From an uncultured Erythrobacter sp. (GTDB lineage Bacteria; Pseudomonadota; Alphaproteobacteria; Sphingomonadales; Sphingomonadaceae): a DNA stretch of 64,000 nucleotides. Below the pieces are notes generated by a model. The model did not search any database. It worked only from the letters and a program-made list of their open reading frames with translations, and had not been told where the DNA came from. The first letter of the stretch is position 1. Every line of letters starts with the position of its first letter. Made by a program: the position numbers and the translations under genes. The stretch is from assembly GCA_947493165.1 (NCBI GenBank), contig CANLPY010000001.1, forward strand, positions 2,220,566 through 2,284,565. Reading direction: 5' to 3'. This document shows positions 1-9,140 of the stretch, one piece after another.

Positions 1-792
1 TCATTTGGCGTGAACTTAATCACTATGCACCCGCAGTTGTTTGATTTGATTGCGGTCTGCAAGAGGCATGGTGTCACTCACGTTGTGCTTGCCGGCGGGA
101 TCCCTCCGAAGGGCAGCGTAGAGGCGATCAAGGAATTTGGCGCTAAGGTTATTGTGTTTGCGCCTACCCTTGCGCTGGCGAAGAAGCTGCTTCGCTCCGG
201 CGGAGATGCGCTTGTGATCGAAGGAATGGAGGCCGGCGGACATATCGGTCCCGTTTCAACGAGCGTTCTTGCGCAAGAGTTCTTACCTGAACTTGCCGAA
301 GATCATGTGCTTTTTGTCGCCGGTGGTATTGGTAGAGGGGAAGCTATTGCGAGCTATCTCGAAATGGGTGCTTGCGGAGTTCAGCTGGGCACTCGTTTTG
401 CCTGCGCGAGTGAAAGCATCGCTCATCCTGATTTCAAGAAAGCGTTCATCCGCGCCAAAGCTCGTGACGCAGATGCCAGCGTACAGGTTGATCCGCGCCT
501 TCCAGTCATTCCTGTGCGGGCATTGAAGAATAAAGGCACAGAGGAATTCACCGCGAAGCAAATCGAAGTCGCCGGCATGCTCGACCGCGAAGAGGTCGAC
601 ATGGGTGAAGCGCAATTGCAGATCGAACACTATTGGGCAGGTGCATTGCGCCGCGCGGTAATCGATGGAGATGTCGAAAACGGGTCCCTAATGGCTGGGC
701 AAAGTGTGGGTATGGTCAAGATTGAGGAACCTGTTTCCGACATCATGGCAACATTGATGCTACAGTGCGAACAGGCTTTGGCTCGGCGTTGA
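1..792 (+). CDS. Nitronate monooxygenase / 2-nitropropane dioxygenase family protein, 5'-truncated by window edge
   Basis: Frame open to the window edge; [18 protein letters not shown] and [29 protein letters not shown] are typical NMO motifs. Confidence 0.85.
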   Translation, partial: SFGVNLITMHPQLFDLIAVCKRHGVTHVVLAGGIPPKGSVEAIKEFGAKVIVFAPTLALAKKLLRSGGDALVIEGMEAGGHIGPVSTSVLAQEFLPELAEDHVLFVAGGIGRGEAIASYLEMGACGVQLGTRFACASESIAHPDFKKAFIRAKARDADASVQVDPRLPVIPVRALKNKGTEEFTAKQIEVAGMLDREEVDMGEAQLQIEHYWAGALRRAVIDGDVENGSLMAGQSVGMVKIEEPVSDIMATLMLQCEQALARR

Positions 793-793
793 T

Positions 794-1648
794 ATGCCAG
801 ATGCCTTGATCCTTACTTTGGGCTGCGCCGACCAGCCTGGCATCACAGCGCGGGTGACGGCTTTCTTATTCGAACGTGGCTGCAATGTACTCGAAGCGCA
901 GCAATTCAACGATCAGGACAGCGATCGCTTCTTCATGCGCGTTGCTTTTGATCCGGCGGACTGCCCGGCTGACCAATTGCGCGATGAGTTCGGCGTAGTC
1001 GCAGACGAGTACACCATGCGATGGAAGCTGGCCCCGCGCGACCGACCGCGCCGAGCCCTGATTATGGTCAGCAAATTCGATCACTGCCTCACGGATTTGC
1101 TATACCGTTGGCGCACTGGCGAGCTTAACATTGAGCCGGTCGCTATTGTTTCGAACCATCCTCGCGAAGCAATTTCACACAGCGACATTGGTAATGTGCC
1201 ATTTCATCATTTGCCTGTCACGAAAGAGACAAAGCCCGACCAAGAAGCAGAATTGCGACGGATCGCCGAACAGGCTCAGGTGGAATTGGTCGTTCTCGCG
1301 CGCTACATGCAAATCTTCTCAGATGAACAATCCAATCATTTCGCTGGTCGATGCATAAACATCCATCACAGCTTTCTGCCCGGCTTCAAAGGGGCCAAGC
1401 CCTATCATCAAGCCCATACACGCGGAGTCAAAATCATCGGCGCGACCGCACACTTCGTCACCGCCGACCTCGACGAGGGGCCCATCATCCACCAAGATGT
1501 TGAGCGCATCACCCATGCTGACAGCGCCGACGATCTTGTCCGCAAAGGCCGCGATATTGAACGCCGCGTTCTAGCAGAGGCCGTTCGCATGTTCGTTGAA
1601 GAGCGGGTTCTCCTCAACGGTACGCGCACTGTCGTGTTTCGGGGCTAG
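794..1648 (+). CDS. purU: Formyltetrahydrofolate deformylase
   Basis: N-terminal ACT-like segment plus formyltransferase-type core ([44 protein letters not shown]). Confidence 0.93.
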   Translation: MPDALILTLGCADQPGITARVTAFLFERGCNVLEAQQFNDQDSDRFFMRVAFDPADCPADQLRDEFGVVADEYTMRWKLAPRDRPRRALIMVSKFDHCLTDLLYRWRTGELNIEPVAIVSNHPREAISHSDIGNVPFHHLPVTKETKPDQEAELRRIAEQAQVELVVLARYMQIFSDEQSNHFAGRCINIHHSFLPGFKGAKPYHQAHTRGVKIIGATAHFVTADLDEGPIIHQDVERITHADSADDLVRKGRDIERRVLAEAVRMFVEERVLLNGTRTVVFRG

Positions 1649-1651
1649 AAT

Positions 1652-3838
1652 CTACTTACTCGCCACCTTCTGAGCGCCGTCAATCGTCTTGTCCTCGTTC
1701 GCGCGGTGGATGACATAAGCGCGGATGGCTTCGATCTCACCCTTGCTCATCGAATCCGAGAACCCGACCATACCATTATCTTTCAGCGCGCCGTCATGCA
1801 CGACCGTTTGCCAGGTCTTGGCATTGCTCAGCGCTCCAGAGCGGCGCAAGTCCGGCAGCAGTGTTGAACCGACCGCAGCTGGTGCGTGACACACCGCGCA
1901 GTAGCGGGCATATTTTTGCTTCCCGAGTGCGATAGTCTCAGTACTGGCACGGCTTGCAGGCGGATCAAGCGGCAGCGCTGCCAGCTCAGGCTCCGTTGGT
2001 AGTTCGGCATCGCCGCCCAGCTTGAATACTAGCAGCCGGCTGATGTTCTTCACAGGCTTTTGGGCATTGATCAATTCGCCATCGGCGGTGATGGCATAGG
2101 CTCCGCCCCATCCAGCCAGAACCGCGACATATTGCTCCCCATCAACTGTGTAGGTGATGGGAGGGGCAACGATGCCAGTCTGCGCTGCGAAGCTCCACAG
2201 CTTGTCGCCGCTAGCTGCGTTGTATGCGCTGAACTCGCTGCCCGAATTGCCTTGGAAGACTAGGTTGCCGCCTGTTGCGAGCAACCCGCCATTCCAAGGG
2301 CCGGGATGTTCGATGGTCCACCGCGGTTCTTGCGTTACAGGATCCCAAGCGACCAGCATCCCTTTGACCGTGCCATAGATTTCGCGCCTGATGCCGAGGT
2401 CTGGCGGCAAATCGCCCGCGCCAAGATCAAAGCCAACGTTGAATCCGCGCGCGCGGTCCGGCTTCCAGTCTGATTCTGGCGCATAAACCATCGCAGCTTC
2501 GAAAGCCGGGATGTAGACCAGATTTTCATCCGGATGGAACGCCATTGGATGCCAATTGTGACCGCCCAGTGCGCCCGGGGTCACAAGTGCTGGTTGTCCG
2601 GTTTTGTCGATCCGTGTTTCGGGATTTTCAACTGGACGGCCATTCTCATCGATCTCGCTTGCCCAATTCACTGATACGTATGGTTTGGCCGAGATAAACT
2701 CACCAGTGGCCCGATCAATCACATAAAAGAAGCCGTTCTTAGGCGCCTGCATCAGCACTTGACGCTTTTCACCCTCGATTTCCATGTCCGCGAGCATGAT
2801 ATGCTGAGTGGCGGTGTAATCCCAGGTTTCGCCCGGCGTTGTCTGGTAATGCCAAACATACTCACCGGTGCTTGGCTTGATGGCGACTATGCTGGAGAGG
2901 TAAAGATTGTCACCTTCACCAGTGCCATCTTCGCCTGGGGAACGGTAGGCGCGGTTCCACGGTGAACCATTGCCCACCCCGATATACAGCAGGTCGAGTT
3001 CTGGATCGTAGGCCATCGAATCCCAAACGGTTCCGCCGCCGCCAATCGCATCTGATCCAGCCAGAGCATCGGTGTTCCATGTCTCGGCTGCAGCCTGCAT
3101 GTATTCAGGCGATCCGTCGTCCTCGCTGCCTTCTGGCACAGTATAGAAGCGCCAAAGCTCCTCACCATTGTCTGCGTCATACGCGGCAACATAGCCGCGC
3201 ACACCGAATTCAGCACCGCCATTGCCAATAATGATTTTGCCATCGATCACGCGTGGTGCGCCAGTGACTGTGTAAGACTGTTCCTGATCGACGGTGATCG
3301 TTTCCCATTCAACCTCGCCGCTATCGCGATTGAGTGCAATTAGGCGTCCGTCGAGCGTTCCTAGGAACAGCTTGTCGTCCCATGCTGCTAGCCCGCGATT
3401 AACGGTGTCGCAGCAAGCCTTAACCGCCGTTTCGCCGGGCACTTCAGGATCGTAGTCCCACAGCGGTGCGCCCGTCGCTGCGTCATAGGCTTTGACTTTG
3501 CTCCAAGCGGTCGTGACATAGAGCCTGCCATCCATGACGAGCGGAGTCGCTTCTTGTCCGCGCGCTGTGTCCATATCTGCAAACCAAGCCAAGCCTAGAT
3601 TGCTGACGCTTTCGGCGTTTACCTGATTGAGCGGAGAGAAACGCTGCTCTGAATAAGTCCGCCCGTGAGTGACCCAATCGGCGTTGTTGTCACCGGCGTT
3701 AATCAAGGTGGCATTGGTGATGCCTTCCGCATTATCTCCGGTCTCCAGCATTCCGCAACTAGCCAGCACTAGAGATGCTGACAAAGCCAATCCCATTCTT
3801 AGCATTTTACTCTCCCTTGGGGACAACTTGCCTCGCAA
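1652..3838 (-). CDS. PQQ-dependent alcohol dehydrogenase (quinohemoprotein) with C-terminal cytochrome c domain, lipoprotein-like signal
   Basis: WADMDTARGQEATP, repeated PQQ-propeller motifs, vicinal KACCDTV, C-terminal CAVCH heme site; lipobox LASC; true start may be an internal Met. Confidence 0.9.
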   Translation of the reverse strand: MRGKLSPRESKMLRMGLALSASLVLASCGMLETGDNAEGITNATLINAGDNNADWVTHGRTYSEQRFSPLNQVNAESVSNLGLAWFADMDTARGQEATPLVMDGRLYVTTAWSKVKAYDAATGAPLWDYDPEVPGETAVKACCDTVNRGLAAWDDKLFLGTLDGRLIALNRDSGEVEWETITVDQEQSYTVTGAPRVIDGKIIIGNGGAEFGVRGYVAAYDADNGEELWRFYTVPEGSEDDGSPEYMQAAAETWNTDALAGSDAIGGGGTVWDSMAYDPELDLLYIGVGNGSPWNRAYRSPGEDGTGEGDNLYLSSIVAIKPSTGEYVWHYQTTPGETWDYTATQHIMLADMEIEGEKRQVLMQAPKNGFFYVIDRATGEFISAKPYVSVNWASEIDENGRPVENPETRIDKTGQPALVTPGALGGHNWHPMAFHPDENLVYIPAFEAAMVYAPESDWKPDRARGFNVGFDLGAGDLPPDLGIRREIYGTVKGMLVAWDPVTQEPRWTIEHPGPWNGGLLATGGNLVFQGNSGSEFSAYNAASGDKLWSFAAQTGIVAPPITYTVDGEQYVAVLAGWGGAYAITADGELINAQKPVKNISRLLVFKLGGDAELPTEPELAALPLDPPASRASTETIALGKQKYARYCAVCHAPAAVGSTLLPDLRRSGALSNAKTWQTVVHDGALKDNGMVGFSDSMSKGEIEAIRAYVIHRANEDKTIDGAQKVASK

Positions 3839-3907
3839 TCGCGCACTTGTCCATCACGCGCTCTCTGGCATAGTTACAATACGGACAATGATCGAAGGAG
3901 CTGCGCT

Positions 3908-4798
3908 ATGTGCGATGACGCAAAACTGGAACTATGGGCCAAGGATCGCTTAAGCCGACGTCAGTTCGGGGCGCTAACAGGAGCGGCTGCTGTTGCTGCG
4001 TGCGCACCCAGCGATGGGACGAGCGACGCTTCCGCTAGTGGTGGCGGCAATGGAATGAGTGAAAGCTTACCGGGTCGCGAAGTGAGGTTTGCGACCGGGA
4101 GCGGCACAATGGATGCGCGTTTCCTTCCAAGTTCTGGCGGTGCTGCACCAGCTGTAATTCATTGGCCTGATATCGCTGGCATTCGACAATCGCACTTGGA
4201 AATGGCGCAGCGCACTGCTGATGAAGGCTATGCCGTTTTGATCGTGAACCCCTATTATCGTGATGCGTCTGGCGTGATCTGGCCTGACTTTGCCGCCTTT
4301 GCAGATGGCGGATGGGGCCGCGCTAGTGAAATGCGGGAGAAGCTCTCATCATTTGCAATCAAGAGTGACACGCGGGCCATCGTCGAATGGCTAGACGCGC
4401 AAGAGGAAGTTGACAGCGCGCGCGGAATTGGCGCGGAGGGTTATTGTATGGGCGGCCCGTTCACCGTTTACTCGGCCCACAGTATGCCAGATCGCATCAA
4501 AGCAGCGGCGAGCTTTCACGGGGGAGGATTGGTGCGTGAGGATGATGAGAGCCCGCACAAGCTGCTTGCTGATACGCAGGCAAGCTACCTTTTCGCTATC
4601 GCTCAAGATGACGATATAGAGGCTCCTGATGCCAAGGGTGCGCTACGCTCTTCAGCGGACGCTGCGGGGCGTCCTGCGGTTGTCGAGGTGTTTTCGGGCG
4701 ACCACGGTTGGACTGTGCCTGATAGCCCAGCTTATGCGAAAGAAGCCGCTGAACGAGCTCACGCTGCCAAGCTGAAGCTGTATCGCGCGGCGCTTTAG
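3908..4798 (+). CDS. Dienelactone hydrolase family protein, Tat-like signal
   Basis: SRRQFGALTGAAAVAAC signal, GAEGYCMGGPFT nucleophile elbow, GDHGWTVPDSPAY. Confidence 0.85.
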   Translation: MCDDAKLELWAKDRLSRRQFGALTGAAAVAACAPSDGTSDASASGGGNGMSESLPGREVRFATGSGTMDARFLPSSGGAAPAVIHWPDIAGIRQSHLEMAQRTADEGYAVLIVNPYYRDASGVIWPDFAAFADGGWGRASEMREKLSSFAIKSDTRAIVEWLDAQEEVDSARGIGAEGYCMGGPFTVYSAHSMPDRIKAAASFHGGGLVREDDESPHKLLADTQASYLFAIAQDDDIEAPDAKGALRSSADAAGRPAVVEVFSGDHGWTVPDSPAYAKEAAERAHAAKLKLYRAAL

Positions 4799-4799
4799 G

Positions 4800-5756
4800 T
4801 CATGACCGAGCTGACCGGGTGTTCTCAAGACCGAACCGGCCAAACTTGCGATAGCGGACCATCCATTTGTCAAGGAAGAGACCAAGCGGCTTTGGCTCAA
4901 TGCCCAGTTCTTTGAAGCCGGGATGGTCTCCAGAGGCCACATTTCCCGGTTTCAGCAGGGACCACTGATCCCGCCTCATAGGTGTGCCAGGAATTGATGC
5001 GAACAGGGAACTGAGGCCATCTGGCAAGGCGACGAATTTCCGTTCACGACCTTGAGCAGCGGCAATCCGTTCATTGATTTCCAACATGGTCAGCTGTTCC
5101 GGGCCGCCCAACTCAAAAATCTTGCCGCCGTGCTTGGCTGGATTTTCGAGCGTGCGCAACACTGCCTCGGCAACATCATCAACATAAACCAATTGCAGTT
5201 TCGCACCCGGTGCAAAAACGGGCAAGGCGGGAAGCGATGAGATCATCTGTCCGAACATGTTGATGAAGTTATCGTCTTTGCCGAACACAATGGAGGGGCG
5301 CAGGATTGTTGCTTTTGGAAATGCTTCGGTAACGCGCCCCTCTCCAAGGGCCTTTGCGCGGGCATACTCCGCGCTCGACTCCGCGCCAGGGCCGATCGCG
5401 CTCACATGCACGAACGCTTTAACCCCTTGTTCGGCGGCCAAGCGTGCCATCGTGCCAGGGGCCTCCCCCATAATTTTCGTCTGGTCGCCCGCAAACACAC
5501 CGACCAGATTAACGACATAGCTTGCGCCGTTGATTGCTGCGGCGACGCTCTGCTCATTGGTGATATCGCAGCGGGCGAATTGCAGCTGACCAAGGTCGGC
5601 AAGTGGCTGCAGCGAGAAACCCTTTTCCGGATTGCGGCTTGCGATGCGCAGGCGAGCGCCGCGCTCAAGCAAGCTTTGCGCGACATAATTGCCGATAAAG
5701 CCCGCGCCCCCAAATACGGTTACGAGCTTGTCTTGAAACGGGTTGGTTTTTGACAT
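4800..5756 (-). CDS. Complex I NDUFA9-like / NAD(P)-binding extended-SDR protein
   Basis: VTVFGGAGFIGNYVAQSLLERGA Rossmann motif, ILRPSIVFGKDDNFINMF. Confidence 0.85.
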   Translation of the reverse strand: MSKTNPFQDKLVTVFGGAGFIGNYVAQSLLERGARLRIASRNPEKGFSLQPLADLGQLQFARCDITNEQSVAAAINGASYVVNLVGVFAGDQTKIMGEAPGTMARLAAEQGVKAFVHVSAIGPGAESSAEYARAKALGEGRVTEAFPKATILRPSIVFGKDDNFINMFGQMISSLPALPVFAPGAKLQLVYVDDVAEAVLRTLENPAKHGGKIFELGGPEQLTMLEINERIAAAQGRERKFVALPDGLSSLFASIPGTPMRRDQWSLLKPGNVASGDHPGFKELGIEPKPLGLFLDKWMVRYRKFGRFGLENTRSARS

Positions 5757-5939
5757 CTACCTTGGAGCTTTCTCAGCTAGAATCCTTGAGCACTGCCATG
5801 TCTCAAGCCGCGCCGTACTTCAAGCATTGCTATGAGTGTTGGCGTGATTCCCCCGTATGTGCGTTGACATGCTGGCCGACTCTTCGTAGTTGCCCGCGCC
5901 TACCCGCGAACTGGATGACAGCATCTGGGACGCTAGGGT

Positions 5940-6026
5940 GCCCAGATGGCGGAATTGGTAGACGCGCTAGCTTCAGGTGCTAGTATTCGCAAGGATGTGG
6001 AGGTTCGAGTCCTCTTCTGGGCACCA
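5940..6026 (+). tRNA. tRNA-Leu (anticodon CAG), CCA encoded
   Basis: Cloverleaf readable: acceptor GCCCAGA/TCTGGGC, anticodon arm CTAGC-TTCAGGT-GCTAG, variable arm, T-arm GGTTCGAGTCC, 3' ACCA. Confidence 0.95.
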
Positions 6027-6072
6027 TTTGTTCTTCCCTTGTTCTCTCAGATAATCTATAAAAACCGCAGAA

Positions 6073-6096
6073 ATCCAAGGGGTTTGGCCCTTGGAT
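6073..6096. repeat. 24-bp inverted repeat ATCCAAGG-N8-CCTTGGAT
   Basis: Perfect 8-bp arms read directly, between tRNA-Leu 3' end and integrase. Confidence 0.75.
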
Positions 6097-6140
6097 CGTT
6101 CCGGATCGTCCCACCTGTTCTCGGCCGTTCCAGACATTTT

Positions 6141-6192
6141 TGCGGGCCTTTTGTGGGCCTTTTGCAAAAGGCCCAAATGAAAAGGCCCACAC
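6141..6192. promoter_or_regulatory. Cluster of GGGCCTTTT/AAAAGGCCC half-sites, including perfect 20-bp palindrome GGGCCTTTTGCAAAAGGCCC (6155-6174), abutting integrase start
   Basis: Four copies of the half-site in about 50 bp upstream of the ATG at 6193. Confidence 0.75.
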
Positions 6193-7410
6193 ATGCCTCT
6201 GACGGATACCAGACTCCGAGCCCTCAAACCGAAGGCAAAGCCGTACAAGGTCGCTGACGAGCGTGGCCTATATATCGAGGTCACACCCGCTGGTGGCAAA
6301 CATTGGCGGTTTCGATATCGAATTGGAAAAGCGCAAAAGAAGGTGTCGCTCGGCAGCTACCCTGTGGTTAGCCTCAAGGATGCGCGAGAAGCAGCAATGG
6401 AAGCGAGGCAGACCATAGCTTCTGGCGGCGACCCAGCGGTGGAGAAGCGCAAACAGAAGATTAGGGATGAGTTTCTTTCGGCGAGTACTTTCGAGGCGGT
6501 CGCCCGCGAGTACATAGAGCAGATCATGGTTCAGAATGGCCGCGCTGAAGCGACTATCGTCAAGGCGAACTACTTTCTTGATAAGCTGGCACCAGCGATC
6601 GGAAATCGGCCGATCCACGAGATCGAACCTTTCGAAGTGCTCGCGCCTTTGAAACGTCTTGAAGCTACTGGGAAGCACGAGACGGCAAAAAAATGTCGAT
6701 CATTTGCAGGACGGGTATTTCGGTACGGGGTGGCGACAACTCGGTGCAAATCTGATCCAACTTCGCTGTTGAAGGGAGCGCTCATCACGCCAAAGCCGAC
6801 GCACTACGCCGCCATTCTTGATCCAGAGAAGCTAGGCGGGCTGTTGAGAGCTATCGACGACTTTGAAGGTTACACTCTCACAAAGTTTGCGTTGAAGATT
6901 GCCCCGCATGTTTTTGTGCGTCCTGGTGAACTGAGGCATGCTGATTGGGCGGAGTTTGACCTTGATGAAGGCGTCTGGCGGATCCCAGCAGGCAAGATGA
7001 AAGCACGGCGCGCGCACGCGGTTCCGCTCTCAAAGCAGGTCATCAGCCTTTTCGAAGAGCTCGGCACCATGATGGGTAAATCAGGTTATGTGTTTCCATC
7101 AGCCCGGTCCGGTCTACGTCCCATGAGTGAAAACGCTTTGAACGCAGCCTTTAGAAGGATGGGGTTTAGCAAGAAGGAGGTCACCGCGCATGGGTTGAGG
7201 GCGACCGCATCTACCCTGCTCAATGAAAGCGGAAAATGGAGCTCAGACGCGATTGAGCGCGCGCTCGCGCATGGAGACAGTAATGCGATCCGTGGTGTTT
7301 ATCATCGAGGTAAGCACTGGTCTGAGCGCGTAAAGATGTCGCAGTGGTGGAGTGACTATCTTGATAGCCTCAAGTTGGGCGGTGACTTGGTATTGCTGAA
7401 AGCGAGCTAA
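6193..7410 (+). CDS. int: P4/DUF4102-type tyrosine integrase of the ICE
   Basis: MPLTDTRLRALKPKAKPYKVADERGLYIEV N-terminus; PGELRHADW, AHGLRATASTLLNE, ALAHGDSNAIRGVYHR; adjacent to tRNA. Confidence 0.95.
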   Translation: MPLTDTRLRALKPKAKPYKVADERGLYIEVTPAGGKHWRFRYRIGKAQKKVSLGSYPVVSLKDAREAAMEARQTIASGGDPAVEKRKQKIRDEFLSASTFEAVAREYIEQIMVQNGRAEATIVKANYFLDKLAPAIGNRPIHEIEPFEVLAPLKRLEATGKHETAKKCRSFAGRVFRYGVATTRCKSDPTSLLKGALITPKPTHYAAILDPEKLGGLLRAIDDFEGYTLTKFALKIAPHVFVRPGELRHADWAEFDLDEGVWRIPAGKMKARRAHAVPLSKQVISLFEELGTMMGKSGYVFPSARSGLRPMSENALNAAFRRMGFSKKEVTAHGLRATASTLLNESGKWSSDAIERALAHGDSNAIRGVYHRGKHWSERVKMSQWWSDYLDSLKLGGDLVLLKAS

Positions 7411-7435
7411 CTCTTGAGCTTCTTCAAGATCGCGC

Positions 7436-8023
7436 TCATTGTTTGGCGTATGCCATCCATCGCCGGATAACGTTTCTCACATATCCTGGGGTTTCTCGAT
7501 TTTTCGGAATGCCTCCTGCTCGTGATACGGCACCTGGGCCAGCATTGTAGGCTGCCAATGCGAGATGGATCGCACCGAACTGATCGAGCATCTGCCGCAA
7601 ATATCTTGCGCCGCCATCGATGTTTTGAGCGGGGTCATGCCGATTGGTAACCCCGAGCTCCCGTGCTGTTGCTGGCATGAGCTGGGCTAATCCAGCTGCC
7701 CCTGCTGGGCTGATTGCCATCGGATTGAACCGTGATTCTTGCCAGACTAACGCTTGGAGGAGCCTTGGCGGCAAGCGGTGACGAGCTTCTGCTTGACGGA
7801 TCAGAGGCTCGTAGAGCGCCTCTTTGAAGCTTCGTTCAATCTGCGATTTCTGACTTCTAGGATCGTGTTGAACGTCCGCTCGTCGGTCTGACGCGCTTTC
7901 AACCGACCCCATAACATGATCGAAAATCTGGAATTCTTGCGCGATGGCGCAGCTTGGGACTGCCAGTCCTAGCGTACCTATCCCGATCGCTATTTTCGAA
8001 CTTTTCACTGCGCAATCTCTCAA
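7436..8023 (-). CDS. Lytic transglycosylase (SLT-like)
   Basis: [34 protein letters not shown] ... [17 protein letters not shown]. Confidence 0.92.
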   Translation of the reverse strand: MRDCAVKSSKIAIGIGTLGLAVPSCAIAQEFQIFDHVMGSVESASDRRADVQHDPRSQKSQIERSFKEALYEPLIRQAEARHRLPPRLLQALVWQESRFNPMAISPAGAAGLAQLMPATARELGVTNRHDPAQNIDGGARYLRQMLDQFGAIHLALAAYNAGPGAVSRAGGIPKNRETPGYVRNVIRRWMAYAKQ

Positions 8024-8147
8024 TCTTGATAATTCTGGCGTGAGAACATATTATGAACGTATGGGTGTAGGAAACCATATGATTGGTTGCATCAACAAGA
8101 GGAGAGGGAAGCGACAGAAGGGGCAATTGAGCAACTAAGGAGCTCGC

Positions 8148-9062
8148 ATGTCCTTTTCGAATTCCCATCAGTCTCGCGCGTCTATTGAGGAAACAGCACG
8201 AAAGATCTGCGAAAGCCGAGGCGGTAAGTGGTCTGGCACTAAAGGCATGGCCTGCTGCCCAGCCCATAGCGATCGCACCCCCTCGCTTGGCGTTACCCTT
8301 GGCCGCAAAGCCATTCTGTTCCACTGTTTCGCGGGATGCGATCGACTTGATGTGCTCGCTGCTTTTGCCCGCGAGGGAGTGGAAGCCGCTTCATTATTCT
8401 CCGGCTCGCAAGATTGTGTGAGAATTGAAACCAACGCCACTACGTCGCCTTCAGGAGCGGCACTGCGCATCTGGCGTGAAGCCCGTCCACTTAAAGGGAG
8501 TCTCGCCAAGGCCTATCTTGAGAAACGGGACATTCTTGCGGCATCGCCTGCGCTGCGGTTTCATCCGCGCACACCGCTTGGGCCGAAAGGTCGCGCGCGG
8601 TTCCTGCCCGCGATGATCGCGTCGGTGAGCCTTGATGAAGGGCCCGTCGCCATTCATCGGACATTTCTTTCGGCATCCGGTGACACCAAGGCACACTTCA
8701 AGAAAACGAAACGTGCGCTGGGGTCGCTCGGTGAGGCGGCGGTACGTCTGTTCGCACCTGCTGAGCGAAGGCTCGGTCTCGCCGAAGGCATTGAAAGCGC
8801 GATGTCGGCCTATGCGCTCACCGGTATCCCAACATGGGCGACGCTGGGCAATGAACGCTTCGGCCTGGTTGCGATCCCGGAGTGCGTGAGCGAACTCCAT
8901 CTCTTCGTCGATCACGATGCGGGCGGCGACCTCGCAGCCGACCGAGGGCACGATGCCTATCTGCGTGAGGGGCGACACATCCAAGTTCGACGGCCCAAAT
9001 CGCGCGGGACCGATTGGAACGACGAGCTTCAGTCATGGCTGCGCCGAAAGGGGTCTCGCTAA
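8148..9062 (+). CDS. Toprim / CHC2-zinc-finger primase-like protein
   Basis: CCPAHSDRTPSLGVTL...FHCFAGCD zinc site, LGLAEGIESAMSA and LFVDHDAGGDLAAD toprim motifs. Confidence 0.88.
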   Translation: MSFSNSHQSRASIEETARKICESRGGKWSGTKGMACCPAHSDRTPSLGVTLGRKAILFHCFAGCDRLDVLAAFAREGVEAASLFSGSQDCVRIETNATTSPSGAALRIWREARPLKGSLAKAYLEKRDILAASPALRFHPRTPLGPKGRARFLPAMIASVSLDEGPVAIHRTFLSASGDTKAHFKKTKRALGSLGEAAVRLFAPAERRLGLAEGIESAMSAYALTGIPTWATLGNERFGLVAIPECVSELHLFVDHDAGGDLAADRGHDAYLREGRHIQVRRPKSRGTDWNDELQSWLRRKGSR

Positions 9063-9140
9063 GAGGAGAGAGAGCTTTTCGAATTCCTGACCCGGCAGAG
9101 GGCACGTGTCCCGATGCCTCAATCAGGAGGACGACAAGCC

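Noticed and set aside
5946-6257. ORF across the tRNA-Leu gene
   Set aside because: Spurious translation of a tRNA
8063-8075. GGGTGTAGGAAAC recurs here and, reverse-complemented, at 27662-27674 (candidate nic), suggesting a second oriT-like site
   Set aside because: A shared 13-mer is expected by chance many times in 64 kb, and I see no convincing hairpin at the proper spacing here
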